Below, piece after piece: positions 25,344-34,453 of a DNA stretch of 42,218 nt. The stretch covers positions 1 to 42,218 of the forward strand of contig DJIW01000089.1 in the NCBI GenBank assembly GCA_002433805.1. Direction: 5' to 3'. How positions within the stretch are numbered: position 1 is the stretch's first letter; each line of letters opens with the position of its first letter. Below the pieces are notes generated by a model. The model was not told where the DNA came from and made no database searches. It saw only the letters and a list, made by a program, of their open reading frames with translations. A program made the position numbers and the translations under genes. Source of the stretch: Competibacteraceae bacterium UBA6584. GTDB lineage: Bacteria; Pseudomonadota; Gammaproteobacteria; Competibacterales; Competibacteraceae.

Positions 25344-25781
25344 TTACAGCCAGCTTACGACATCCTGATTTTCGCCGTCGCCGCCCTCGGCGTTATCCGC
25401 GCCCAGCGAATACAAATCGAACGCGCCGCCGCTGTGCTGGCCGGGAGAACGATATTGATAGTCGTTGCCCCACGGGTCTTTTGGAATGAGGTTCTTTTTC
25501 AAATAAGGGCCGTTCCAGCGGTTCGCGCCCGCCGGTTGGGCCACCAGCGCTTGCAAGCCCTCGGCCGTGTTGGGATACCGGCCCATATCCAAGCGAAACG
25601 CATCCAGCGCGGTGCTGAAATCCTCGATCTGCAATTTGGCGGTTTTGGTGTTAGCCCCGCCCAGATACTTCATCACCTGAGGGCCAACCAAGCCGGCCAA
25701 CAAGCCGAGAATGACCAAAACCACCAATAACTCAATCAGGGTAAAGCCGCGCGCGCGGCGGACGTGATTTGAGACTTTCAT
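25344..25781 (-). CDS. gspG: T2SS major pseudopilin GspG
   Basis: The 145-residue protein has the leader MKVSNHVRRARG, the helix FTLIELLVVLVILGLLAGLV and the family hallmarks YPNTAEGLQAL, DPWGNDYQYRSPG and a C-terminal acidic calcium-binding loop (GADNAEGGDGENQDV). It forms the pseudopilus shaft after cleavage by a prepilin peptidase, whose gene is not in this window. A 90-base gap separates it from gspF, the longest within the gsp genes; no convincing promoter is visible in it. Confidence 0.96.
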   Translation of the reverse strand: MKVSNHVRRARGFTLIELLVVLVILGLLAGLVGPQVMKYLGGANTKTAKLQIEDFSTALDAFRLDMGRYPNTAEGLQALVAQPAGANRWNGPYLKKNLIPKDPWGNDYQYRSPGQHSGGAFDLYSLGADNAEGGDGENQDVVSWL

Positions 25782-25871
25782 CGATGCACACCCGAAAATT
25801 CAAAACGTTGGAACCCCGTTTGAGAACGATATCACTTCATCGCCTTCAAGCGGGTCCCGCACTCATTGGAT

Positions 25872-27092
25872 TTAGAAAGCCAATTCGTTGAGGCTGAGAA
25901 TCGCCACCAGAATGGACATGATAATGCCGGCGACGACCGCGCCGAGCCCCAGAATCAACGCGGGCTCCAGCAAGGTCAACAACCGTTTGACAGCGGTCTG
26001 CACCTCTCCATCATAGGTGTCGGCCACTTGGATCAACATTTCCTGCAACTGGCCGGTTTCCTCCCCGACCCTGATCATCTGCACCGCCAGCTTGGGAAAA
26101 TGGCCCGCCTCCATCAGCGGCTCGGCCAAGCCCCGCCCGGTCTTGGCGTGTTCCGCCACCTCGCCCAAGGCGCTCGCCATCACCTGATTGGTCAGCGTCT
26201 CACGGACGATGGTCAACGCATTCAACAGCGACACCCCATTGCCGAGCAAGGTTCCCAGCGTGCGGGTCAACCGCGCGGTTTCCACCTTGGCGATCAGATC
26301 GCCGAACAGGGGCGCTCGCAGCAACCAGCGGTCCCAACGGGCGCGGCTGTCGGGCTGGTTTAACATGCGCCGCACCGCCGCCACGATCAAAACGATCACG
26401 ATCGCGCCGGCCCACCAGTAATAGCGGAACCCATCGCCGACCGCGATGACGATCTGCGTGGCGAGCGGCAGCGTCTTGCCGGCGTCGGCGAACAACCGCT
26501 GGAACTGCGGCACCACGAAAGTCAGCAAAATGATGACCGAAAGCGCCGATACCGTCAGCAAAATGATCGGATAGATCAGCGCCGAGGTCACCGTCTCCCG
26601 CAAGGCTTGCGAGCGTTCCAAAAATTCGTTGAGCCGCCGCAACACCGTTTCCAGCGCGCCGCCGGATTCGCCCGCCCGGACCATGTTCAGATAAAAACGC
26701 GAGAAGGCGTCTTGCGCCTCCAAGGCGTCGGCCAGGGTCGAACCGCCGCGCACCTTCTCCTGCACCCGCTCCAGCAGCGCCTTGCTCCGCTCGTCCTCGG
26801 ACACGCCGATCAGGATGGTCAGCGCCCGGTCCAGCGGCATTCCAGCCGCCAAAAGACTGGCCAATTGCTGGGTGAACAGCGCGACAATCTTGCGGGATAA
26901 TGCCCGCCGCTTGCTGAACAGCGGCTGACCGAGCCCGCCGCGCAGCAACCCGCCCTTGGCCTCGTTGACCGACAGCGGCAACAAGCCCTGATCGCGCAAA
27001 CGCTCGATGGCCGCTTCCGGAGTTTGCGCCTCCACTTCATCGCGCAACACCTCGCCGGCGGCGTCCACCGCTTCAAAGCGATAGCGGGGCAC
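25872..27092 (-). CDS. gspF: T2SS inner-membrane platform protein GspF
   Basis: The 406-residue protein has an N-terminal recognition region (MPRYRFEAVDAAGEV) and two repeated T2SSF domains (about 70-193 and 272-394), each followed by hydrophobic spans. Conserved stretches such as FTQQLASLLAAGMPLDRAL, MVRAGESGG and MIRVGEETGQL identify it. It contacts GspE, GspL and the pseudopilin base. It begins one base after the gspE stop. Confidence 0.96.
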   Translation of the reverse strand: MPRYRFEAVDAAGEVLRDEVEAQTPEAAIERLRDQGLLPLSVNEAKGGLLRGGLGQPLFSKRRALSRKIVALFTQQLASLLAAGMPLDRALTILIGVSEDERSKALLERVQEKVRGGSTLADALEAQDAFSRFYLNMVRAGESGGALETVLRRLNEFLERSQALRETVTSALIYPIILLTVSALSVIILLTFVVPQFQRLFADAGKTLPLATQIVIAVGDGFRYYWWAGAIVIVLIVAAVRRMLNQPDSRARWDRWLLRAPLFGDLIAKVETARLTRTLGTLLGNGVSLLNALTIVRETLTNQVMASALGEVAEHAKTGRGLAEPLMEAGHFPKLAVQMIRVGEETGQLQEMLIQVADTYDGEVQTAVKRLLTLLEPALILGLGAVVAGIIMSILVAILSLNELAF

Positions 27093-27093
27093 C

Positions 27094-28791
27094 TCAGTCC
27101 TCCTGTTCCTGCTGGGTGGTCACCCGCAGCACTTCCTCGATGGTCGTGACGCCATCCACCGCCTTGCGCAGGCCGTCTTCATACATGGTGTCCATGCCTT
27201 CCTGCTGGGCGGTGTCTTGCAAATCGCCGGCGTCGGCGTGCTTCAACACCAAGCGGCGCAGCGGATCGCTCATCACCAAGAATTCCATGATCGCCGCCCG
27301 ACCCCGATAACCGGTGCCGCCGCAATGCTCGCAGCCGATCGGCTTGTACAAGGTGATGTCGGATGTGGCGGAGAAGCGGTTCAAGCGCATTTCCTTGACC
27401 AGCTCCGGCAAGGCCTGATACGGCTGGCGGCAGCGGGTGCACAGCAAGCGCACCAAACGCTGGGCTAAAACGCCGTTGATGGTCGAGGTCAGCAGATAGT
27501 CGTCCACCCCCATGTCCAGCAAGCGGGTGACGCTGCCGGCGGCGTCGTTGGTGTGCAGGGTGGACAGCACCAAATGGCCGGTCAAGGCGGATTGCACGGC
27601 GATGCCGGCGGTTTCCAGATCGCGCATTTCGCCGATCATGATCACGTCCGGATCCTGGCGGACGATGGCGCGCAAGGCGTTGGCGAAGGTCAGATTGATC
27701 TGCGGCTTGACTTGAATTTGGTTGACGCCTTCCAACTGGTATTCGACCGGGTCCTCGACGGTCAGAATCTTCCGTTCCGGGGTATTGATGGTCTGCAAGG
27801 CGGTATACAGCGTGGTGGTCTTGCCGCTGCCGGTGGGGCCGGTGACCAGGATGATGCCGTGCGGCATATGCAGGATTTCCAGGAACCGCTCCAGCGTGCG
27901 CGGGCTGAACCCGAGCGTCGGAAAATCCAGCACCATGCTCGCCTTGTCCAAAATGCGCATCACCACGCTTTCGCCCCACAAGGTCGGCACGGTCGACACG
28001 CGCAAGTCGATTTCCTTGCCCTGCGCCCGCAGCTGAATCCGACCGTCTTGCGGCAAGCGCCGCTCGGCGATGTTGAGCTTGGCCATGATCTTGATGCGGG
28101 AGATCACCGCCGCCGACAGCCGCGAGGGCGGCGATTCCACCTCGCGCAGCACCCCGTCCACCCGATAGCGGACCTTGAGCCGGTTTTCGAAGGGCTCGAT
28201 GTGGATGTCGGACGCCCGCGATTCCACCGCGCGGGCGATCATCAGGTTGACCAAGCGGATGACCGGCGCTTCGCTGGCCAAATCCTTCAGGTGCTGGATT
28301 TGTTCCTCGTCGGTCAAATCGTCGGCCAAGCCGATGGAATCGACGATCTGACCCATCGCCGAGCGGCCGCTGCCGTACAAGCGCTCGAAGGCGATTTCAA
28401 GTTCGGTGGGGATCGCCACGCGCGGCGTGATGGCCTTGCCCGTCGCCAGACGCAATGCGGACAGCACGTAATCGTCGGTGGGGTTGGCCATCGCCACCGT
28501 CAAGCCCTGATCGTCCTCAAACAGCGGAATCACCCGCGATTCCTTGAGAAAGCGCGACGAAATTCCCCCGTTGGTAACCGGCATTTCGGGGTAATCGACC
28601 GGCTTGACCAGCGGCAACTCCAAGCGCGCGGCCACTGCCTCGGCCAAGTCGCGTTCCGACACCAGCCCCAGCTTGACCAGCAGGGTGTCCAACCCCTCGC
28701 CGGTGCTCTCCCGCACCCGCTGGGCGCGTTGCAGGTCGGCGGCGGCCAGCTTCTGGTGGGCGACCAGCAACTCGCCCAGATCAACGGCCAT
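27094..28791 (-). CDS. gspE: T2SS assembly ATPase GspE
   Basis: The 565-residue hexameric ATPase has an N-terminal GspL-binding domain (to about 150), Walker A GPTGSGKT (318-325), an Asp box RDLETAGI region, a His box (LSTLHTNDA) and a zinc-binding tetracysteine motif (CTRC, about 35 residues later CEHC). It drives pseudopilus assembly. Its ATG lies inside the end of rmlD (11-base overlap), which joins sugar-nucleotide genes and secretion genes in one transcript. It is close to the usual GspE length. Confidence 0.96.
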   Translation of the reverse strand: MAVDLGELLVAHQKLAAADLQRAQRVRESTGEGLDTLLVKLGLVSERDLAEAVAARLELPLVKPVDYPEMPVTNGGISSRFLKESRVIPLFEDDQGLTVAMANPTDDYVLSALRLATGKAITPRVAIPTELEIAFERLYGSGRSAMGQIVDSIGLADDLTDEEQIQHLKDLASEAPVIRLVNLMIARAVESRASDIHIEPFENRLKVRYRVDGVLREVESPPSRLSAAVISRIKIMAKLNIAERRLPQDGRIQLRAQGKEIDLRVSTVPTLWGESVVMRILDKASMVLDFPTLGFSPRTLERFLEILHMPHGIILVTGPTGSGKTTTLYTALQTINTPERKILTVEDPVEYQLEGVNQIQVKPQINLTFANALRAIVRQDPDVIMIGEMRDLETAGIAVQSALTGHLVLSTLHTNDAAGSVTRLLDMGVDDYLLTSTINGVLAQRLVRLLCTRCRQPYQALPELVKEMRLNRFSATSDITLYKPIGCEHCGGTGYRGRAAIMEFLVMSDPLRRLVLKHADAGDLQDTAQQEGMDTMYEDGLRKAVDGVTTIEEVLRVTTQQEQED

Positions 28792-29665
28792 GGAGGGCGA
28801 ACAGCATCGCGGACAGGCTCTCGCGCCACGACGCGGGGTAGATGCTGAAACAGTCCCCCAACCGCGAGCAATCCAGCACCGAATTGGCGGGACGCGCCGC
28901 CGGGGTGGGATAGTCGGCGGTGGTGATGGCGGTCACGGCGCGGACCTTCAAATCTTCGGTCGGCCGCGCCCGCTCGACGATGGCGGTGGCGAATTCGTAC
29001 CAGGTGGTGGCGGGCTCGCCGCCGTAATGATAGACGCCCCACAGCTTGCGGGCGTCGATTTCCTCGATGCGTCCCGCCAGTTCCACTAAAACGTCGGCGA
29101 TGTCGCCGGCGTAGCTCGGACGGCCGCGCTGGTCGGCGACCACCCGCAGTTCCTCGCGCTCGCGCGCCAGCCGCAGGATGGTCTTGACGAAATTCTCGCC
29201 CTCGACCCCGAACACCCAACTGACCCGCAGAATCAAATGCCGGGGCAACAGACGGCGCACCGCCTCATCGCCCTCCCACTTGCTCCGACCGTACACCCCC
29301 AGCGGCGCGGCGGGATCGTCCTCGGTGTAGGCCTCGCTTTTGGTTCCGTCGAAGATGTAATCGGTGGAAATATGCAGCAGCGGAATGTTTGATCGGGCGC
29401 AGGCGGCCGCCAGATGGGCGGGGCCGTCGCGGTTGACCGCGAACGCCTGCTCCGGCTCCTGTTCGGCCCGATCCACGGCGGTATAGGCCGCCGCGTTGAT
29501 AACGGCGTCCGCCCCGCTGTCCGCCAGCATCCGATCCACGGCGCCGGCGTCGCGGATGTCCAGTTCATCCACATCCCAAGCCAATACTTCGTGACCGAAC
29601 ATGGGCGCGCGCCGGCTCAATTCCCAGCCGACCTGACCCTTGGCGCCGATGATCGCAAGCCGCAT
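28781..29665 (-). CDS. rmlD: dTDP-4-dehydrorhamnose reductase RmlD
   Basis: The 294-residue extended SDR enzyme makes the last step to dTDP-L-rhamnose. It has the nucleotide-binding start (IIGAKGQVGWEL), DELDIRD, NAAAYTAVDRAE, STDYIFDG and the Y-x3-K pair in YGRSKWEGD. It follows rmlC by 3 bases and overlaps gspE by 11. Rhamnose is a likely component of the glycan exported by Wzm/Wzt, though that block is 11 kb away. Confidence 0.95.
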   Translation of the reverse strand: MRLAIIGAKGQVGWELSRRAPMFGHEVLAWDVDELDIRDAGAVDRMLADSGADAVINAAAYTAVDRAEQEPEQAFAVNRDGPAHLAAACARSNIPLLHISTDYIFDGTKSEAYTEDDPAAPLGVYGRSKWEGDEAVRRLLPRHLILRVSWVFGVEGENFVKTILRLAREREELRVVADQRGRPSYAGDIADVLVELAGRIEEIDARKLWGVYHYGGEPATTWYEFATAIVERARPTEDLKVRAVTAITTADYPTPAARPANSVLDCSRLGDCFSIYPASWRESLSAMLFALHGR

Positions 29666-29668
29666 GAG

Positions 29669-30226
29669 TTAGCCCTCGTAAACCGGCAGCTTCTCGGACG
29701 GCTGCGCGGATAATGTAGGATTATCCCGATCCTTGGCTGATAGCGCCACATCCCGCAACGGCCAGTCGATGCCGATGTCCGGGTCGTCCCAGGCGATGCC
29801 GCATTCCGACGGCGGATGGTAATAATCGGTGCATTTATAAAAGAAATCCGCTTCTTCCGACAACACGCAGAACCCGTGAGCGAACCCCGGCGGAACATAC
29901 AACTGGCGGTGGTCCACATCGTCCAGCACGCAGCCGTACCAGCGGCCGAAATCGGGCGAGCCGCGCCGGATGTCCACCGCCACGTCGAACACCGCCCCGC
30001 GCGTGACCCACACCAGCTTGCCTTGCGGTTGGAGCATTTGATAGTGCAAGCCGCGCAAGATCCCGCGCCGCGACCGGGAATGATTGTCTTGAACGAAGCG
30101 CTCCGGCAAACCCGCCTCGCGGTAGCGGTCCGCTTGCCAAGTCTCCATGAAGAAACCGCGCGCGTCGCCGAACACTTTCGGCTCCAAGAGCAATACGCCG
30201 GGCAACTCGGTGGCGATGACCTTCAC
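29669..30226 (-). CDS. rmlC: dTDP-4-dehydrorhamnose 3,5-epimerase RmlC
   Basis: The 185-residue cupin has the family signatures FGDARGFFMETW, FVQDNHSRSRRGILRGLHYQ (active-site His), VWVTRGAVFDVAVDIR and YVPPGFAHGFCVLSE. It inverts C3 and C5 of dTDP-4-keto-6-deoxyglucose. I set the start at a GTG at 30226 that overlaps the rmlA stop (GTGA); the longer frame lies within rmlA. The length is standard for RmlC. Confidence 0.95.
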   Translation of the reverse strand: MKVIATELPGVLLLEPKVFGDARGFFMETWQADRYREAGLPERFVQDNHSRSRRGILRGLHYQMLQPQGKLVWVTRGAVFDVAVDIRRGSPDFGRWYGCVLDDVDHRQLYVPPGFAHGFCVLSEEADFFYKCTDYYHPPSECGIAWDDPDIGIDWPLRDVALSAKDRDNPTLSAQPSEKLPVYEG

Positions 30227-31107
30227 GGCGCGAGCTTCCGCTCCAGCAAATCCATCAGATATTGACCGTAACCGCTCTTGGCCAGCGGCTCCGCCAAGCG
30301 CGTCAGTTGACCGTCGTCGATGAATTTCATCCGCCACGCCACCTCTTCGGGACACGCGACTTTCAAACCCTGCCGCTGCTCCACCACTTGCACGAAATGC
30401 GCGGCCGCCAACAGCGATTCGTGGGTGCCGGTATCGAGCCAGGCGTAACCGCGCCCGAGCAATTCCACGTTCAGTTCGTCGCGCTCCAGATAAACCCGGT
30501 TGAGGTCGGTGATTTCCAATTCGCCGCGCGCCGAGGGCCGGATGTTCTTGGCGACATCGACCACGTCGTTATCGTAAAAGTACAAACCCGTCACCGCGTA
30601 ATTGGATTTTGGAACCTTCGGTTTTTCTTCGATTGCCACCGCCCGGCCGCGACTGTCGAAACTGACCACCCCGTAGCGCTCCGGATCGCGCACATAATAG
30701 CCGAACACGGTCGCGCCGCGTTCGCGGGCGACGGCCCGCCGCAGCAGCGCCGACAGACCCTGCCCGTAATAAATGTTATCGCCGAGGATCAGGCAGGCCG
30801 GATCGCGCCCGATAAAGCCTTCGCCGATCAAAAAAGCCTGCGCCAATCCGTCCGGGCTGGGCTGCGCCGCATACTGAAAATTGACGCCCCAGCGTTGGCC
30901 GTCTCCCAGCAAATCCCGGTACGCTTCCTGATCGCGGGGCGTGGTGATGATGAGAATATCCCGGATTTCCGCCAGCATCAGCGTGGCGATCGGATAATAG
31001 ATCATCGGCTTGTCGTAAATCGGCATGAGCTGCTTGCTGACCGAAACGGTCAGCGGATGCAGCCGGGTGCCGGAGCCGCCAGCCAGGATAATGCCTTTGT
31101 AGGCCAT
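30223..31107 (-). CDS. rmlA: Glucose-1-phosphate thymidylyltransferase RmlA
   Basis: The 294-residue nucleotidyltransferase starts MAYKGIILAGGSGTRLHPLT with the sugar-nucleotide GGxGTRL motif and the Lys of SVSKQLMPIYDKPM. Later typical segments are LILGDNIYYGQGL and EEKPKVPKSNYAVTGLYFYD. It makes dTDP-glucose, the first step to dTDP-rhamnose. rmlB (4,6-dehydratase) is not between rmlA and rmlC and must be elsewhere. The gene starts 44 bases after glmS ends; no terminator is seen in that gap, so glmS may be co-transcribed. Confidence 0.96.
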   Translation of the reverse strand: MAYKGIILAGGSGTRLHPLTVSVSKQLMPIYDKPMIYYPIATLMLAEIRDILIITTPRDQEAYRDLLGDGQRWGVNFQYAAQPSPDGLAQAFLIGEGFIGRDPACLILGDNIYYGQGLSALLRRAVARERGATVFGYYVRDPERYGVVSFDSRGRAVAIEEKPKVPKSNYAVTGLYFYDNDVVDVAKNIRPSARGELEITDLNRVYLERDELNVELLGRGYAWLDTGTHESLLAAAHFVQVVEQRQGLKVACPEEVAWRMKFIDDGQLTRLAEPLAKSGYGQYLMDLLERKLAP

Positions 31108-31151
31108 GGGTTTTTAGACCGTGATTGGAGTCTTGACGCGGAGCGCGGGTT

Positions 31152-32990
31152 TTATTCCACCGTGACCGACTTGGCCAGATTGCGCGGCTGATCGACATCG
31201 GTCCCCTTGAGGATGGCGACATGATACGCCAGCAATTGCAGCGGGACGGTGAACACGATGGGGGCGATCGATTCCGGAACAGTCCCCAGCGACAGCACTT
31301 GAGTGTTGACGCCGCTGAGATGAGTGTCCACCTCTTTATCCGCGAATAGGAACAACTGGCCGCCGCGCGCCCGGACTTCCTGAAGGTTGGACAGCACCTT
31401 TTCCAACAAACCGTCCTTGGGCAACACGCAAATCACCGGCATGTCGGCATCCACCAAAGCCAGCGGCCCGTGCTTGAGTTCGCCCGCCGGATAAGCCTCG
31501 GCGTGGATGTAGGAAATTTCCTTGATCTTGAGCGCGCCCTCCATGGCGATCGGGTATTGCGGGCCGCGCCCCAAAAACAGGGCGTGATGTTTTTCGGCGA
31601 AGGCTTCAGCCAAGCTTTCAATGCCGCTGTTCAATTCCAGCGCGCCTTCCAAGGCGCGCGGCAGCAACTCCAAATCCCGCACCAGCGCGGCTTCGTCCCG
31701 TTCACTCAGCCCATGCCGCCGGCCCAACATCAGCGACAGCAACCGCAACGCCACCAGTTGGGTGGTAAACGCCTTGGTGGAGGCGACGCCGATTTCACGG
31801 CCGGCGCGGGTTAGGAGCGTCAAGGCCGATTCGCGCACCAGCGAGCTTTCGGCGACGTTGCAAATCGTCAGGGTGGAAAGATAACCGCGTTCCTTGGCGG
31901 TGCGCAGCGCGGCCAGCGTGTCGGCGGTCTCGCCCGATTGCGAGATGCTGACGAACAAGGTGGCGGGCGGTGTCACGCCTTTGCGGTAACGGTATTCGCT
32001 GGCCACTTCGACCGTGCAGGGAACGCCCAGGCTCTCGAACCAGTAACGCGCGACCAAGCCGGCGTGGTAGCTGGTGCCGCACGCGATGATATGGACGCCT
32101 TGCACCTGTTCGAACAGCGGACCCGCGTCCGGTCCGAAACTGTCTTCCAGCAACCGGCCCTGATGGATGCGGCCTTCCAGCGTCTCGGCGACCACGCCCG
32201 GCTGTTCGAAAATTTCCTTCAGCATGAAGTGGCGATAACCGCCCTTGCCCGCCGCGCTGCCCATCTGGCCCGAATAGGACAGCGGCCGCTCGACCGGTTG
32301 GCCTTCCCGGTCGTAAATGATGAACCCGTCGCGCCGGACCTCGGCGACATCGCCTTCTTCCAGAAACACGAAGCTCTGGGTGACCGGCGCGAGCGCGAAC
32401 ACGTCCGAGGCGATGAAGTGCTCCTCAATGCCGATGCCCAGCACCAACGGGCTGCCGGCGCGGGTCGCGATCAGCCGGTGGGGATCTTCGCGGCAAATGA
32501 CGCCCAGACTGTACGCGCCGGTCAGCTGAGAGACGGCTTGGCGCACCGCGGCCAACAGATCGCCGCCGTTTTTGCGCAGCGATTGATCGATCAGATGAGC
32601 GACGACTTCGGTGTCGGTGTCGGATTCAAAGCGGTAGCCGGCGGCGCTGAGTTTGGTTTTAAGTTCTTGATAGTTCTCGATGATGCCGTTATGAACCACG
32701 GCCACCGAATCGTTGCTGAGGTGCGGGTGCGCGTTGCGCTCGCACGGTTCGCCGTGAGTGGCCCAACGGGTGTGCGCGATGCCGAGCGGCCCGCGCACGG
32801 CTTCTTGTTGCAAGCGGCCGGCCAAGGCTTCGACCTTGCCGACCGTGCGCACCCGGTGCAGCCGGTCGTCACGGCTGTCGAGGGTGACGATGCCCGCCGA
32901 ATCATAGCCTCGGTATTCCAACCGCCGCAGCCCTTCGAGCAGGATAGGGGTGACATTTCGCTCAGCAATAGCGCCTACGATTCCACACAT
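31152..32990 (-). CDS. glmS: Glutamine-fructose-6-phosphate aminotransferase GlmS
   Basis: The 612-residue enzyme makes glucosamine-6-phosphate from fructose-6-phosphate and glutamine. It has the catalytic Cys2 (MCGIVGA), the glutaminase segments RLEYRGYDSAG, HTRWATHG and HNGIIEN, two SIS sugar-isomerase domains (from about 290 and 460; SISQSGETADT is the key loop), and the C-terminal DQPRNLAKSVTVE. It supplies amino sugars for peptidoglycan and for UDP-GlcNAc, the possible donor of the GT41 enzyme. A promoter-like TTGTCT-N17-TAGTCT is visible in the upstream gap, but weak. Confidence 0.97.
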   Translation of the reverse strand: MCGIVGAIAERNVTPILLEGLRRLEYRGYDSAGIVTLDSRDDRLHRVRTVGKVEALAGRLQQEAVRGPLGIAHTRWATHGEPCERNAHPHLSNDSVAVVHNGIIENYQELKTKLSAAGYRFESDTDTEVVAHLIDQSLRKNGGDLLAAVRQAVSQLTGAYSLGVICREDPHRLIATRAGSPLVLGIGIEEHFIASDVFALAPVTQSFVFLEEGDVAEVRRDGFIIYDREGQPVERPLSYSGQMGSAAGKGGYRHFMLKEIFEQPGVVAETLEGRIHQGRLLEDSFGPDAGPLFEQVQGVHIIACGTSYHAGLVARYWFESLGVPCTVEVASEYRYRKGVTPPATLFVSISQSGETADTLAALRTAKERGYLSTLTICNVAESSLVRESALTLLTRAGREIGVASTKAFTTQLVALRLLSLMLGRRHGLSERDEAALVRDLELLPRALEGALELNSGIESLAEAFAEKHHALFLGRGPQYPIAMEGALKIKEISYIHAEAYPAGELKHGPLALVDADMPVICVLPKDGLLEKVLSNLQEVRARGGQLFLFADKEVDTHLSGVNTQVLSLGTVPESIAPIVFTVPLQLLAYHVAILKGTDVDQPRNLAKSVTVE

Positions 32991-33111
32991 AGTAATTTCT
33001 AACCACGCAATTTATGAACAGATTTATGACATCAAACTTTGAGACTAACGGTATAACCGAGAGGAGACAAGCGATTTGAGGTCTCCGCCGCGCCACAGCT
33101 TACACCGTGGA

Positions 33112-33133
33112 GCAGCATGAGACGGTATGCTGC
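33112..33133 (-). other. Hairpin directly after ackA
   Basis: GCAGCAT (33112-33118) and ATGCTGC (33127-33133) form a perfect 7-base stem with an 8-base loop, two bases after the ackA stop. No T-run follows, so it is not a standard rho-independent terminator; it may slow 3' decay or act with Rho. The remainder of the gap 32991-33111 holds only the presumed glmS promoter. Confidence 0.5.
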
Positions 33134-33135
33134 AT

Positions 33136-34404
33136 TTAATGTTCCAACACCAATTGGCGAGTGTGACGGGCGATAATCAATTCTTCGTTGGTCGGCAGCA
33201 CCCAAACCGTCACCCGGCTGGCCGGCTGGCTGATCTGGGTCCGCCCCTCGGCGTTGGCGGTGGGATCGAGTGAGACGCCCAACCAAGTCGAGCGCGCGCA
33301 GACCTGCTCGCGCACCGCCGCCGCGTTCTCGCCGATGCCGCCGGTGAACACCAAGGCATCCAAGCCGCCCAGCGCCGCCGCCAGCGAACCGAGTTCGCGG
33401 GCGATCCGATAGGTGAAGTAATCGATCGCCAGCTTGGCGTCGGGTTCCGGGCTGGCCAGCAGCTCGCGCATGTCGTTGCTGACGCCCGACAGCCCCAGTA
33501 GGCCGGATTGCTTGTAGAGCAGGTTATTCAAATCCCGCACGCCCATGCCGTGGCGCTCCAGCAGATACAGCACCACGCCGGGATCGAGCGAGCCGCTGCG
33601 CGTGCCCATCGGCAAGCCTTCCACGGCGGTAAAGCCCATCGTGGTCGCCACGCTTTGGCCGTCGCGCATGGCGCACATGCTCGCGCCGTTGCCGAGGTGG
33701 GCGACCACCACCCGGCCCGTGGCCGGGGTGCCGAGCTTCTGGGTCAAAGCCCCGGCGATATACTCGTATGACAGGCCGTGAAAACCGTAGCGCTGGACGC
33801 CTTCTTGCCGGTAGACCTTGGGCAAGGCGAACAGGCGCGCCACTTCCGGCTGGCCCACGTGAAAAGCGGTATCGAAGCACCCGACCTGCGGCAGTTCCGG
33901 GCGCACGGCGGTCAAGGCGCGGATGCCGGCGAGATTGTGCGGCTGATGGAGCGGCGCGAGCGGGATGAAGGCCTCCAGGCGGGCCAGCAGTTCCGGCGTC
34001 AACCGCTGCGGGTCGCTGAACTCCTTGCCGCCGTGCACCACCCGATGGCCCGCCGCCACGATCTCGGGCAGCTCGGGCTTTTGATCGAGCCAATCCAGCA
34101 GATCGCGCAACGCCGCTTGATGGTCGTAAACCTCGCCATCCGACGCCGCCGACGGGGTGTCGCTCACCCGCCGGCGGTGATCGGCCCCCGCCTTGCGGTA
34201 TGCGCCGGATAGCGGCGTCGGCCGAATGTCGTCCAACTTCCGTCCGGCCTGATCGAAGGCTTTAAAATGGGGGTTTTCCTCGCCGATATTCTCCTGTACG
34301 CCACGACAAAGCAGTTGCAAATCGCCATCGTCGGGCGGCAGGGCGAACACCGAGAATTTGATGCTGGACGAGCCGGCGTTGATCACCAGCAAAGCTTTCG
34401 CCAT
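33136..34404 (-). CDS. ackA: Acetate kinase
   Basis: The 422-residue enzyme interconverts acetate plus ATP with acetyl phosphate. It has the kinase motifs NAGSSSIKF, HRVVHGGKEF, DTAFH, GFHGLSYEY, AHLGNGASMCA and FTGGIGENAA, in family order. The start is the ATG at 34404, with GAGGGG seven bases upstream; the frame stays open 30 codons further, but that part has no resemblance to the family. A Pro/Arg-rich insertion near residues 70-90 makes it slightly longer than usual. No phosphotransacetylase gene is adjacent. It lies 49 bases after galU. Confidence 0.96.
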   Translation of the reverse strand: MAKALLVINAGSSSIKFSVFALPPDDGDLQLLCRGVQENIGEENPHFKAFDQAGRKLDDIRPTPLSGAYRKAGADHRRRVSDTPSAASDGEVYDHQAALRDLLDWLDQKPELPEIVAAGHRVVHGGKEFSDPQRLTPELLARLEAFIPLAPLHQPHNLAGIRALTAVRPELPQVGCFDTAFHVGQPEVARLFALPKVYRQEGVQRYGFHGLSYEYIAGALTQKLGTPATGRVVVAHLGNGASMCAMRDGQSVATTMGFTAVEGLPMGTRSGSLDPGVVLYLLERHGMGVRDLNNLLYKQSGLLGLSGVSNDMRELLASPEPDAKLAIDYFTYRIARELGSLAAALGGLDALVFTGGIGENAAAVREQVCARSTWLGVSLDPTANAEGRTQISQPASRVTVWVLPTNEELIIARHTRQLVLEH

Positions 34405-34453
34405 GTTCGACCCCTCACCCGTGGCGGGCGCTTGCTTCAGACCCAGCGCGGTT

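Noticed and set aside
27553..28848. Long plus-strand open frame (431 codons) opposite gspE
   Set aside because: GspE is certain from its motifs. The opposite-strand frame is His/Gln/Arg-rich, as expected from GC-rich codon shadow, with no domain resemblance.
31938..33002. Plus-strand open frame (354 codons) opposite glmS
   Set aside because: Same kind of shadow of a certain gene; no recognisable protein features.
32991..33135. Possible glmS ribozyme or riboswitch upstream of glmS
   Set aside because: The 145-base leader does not show the conserved pseudoknot core, and that ribozyme is known from Gram-positive bacteria.
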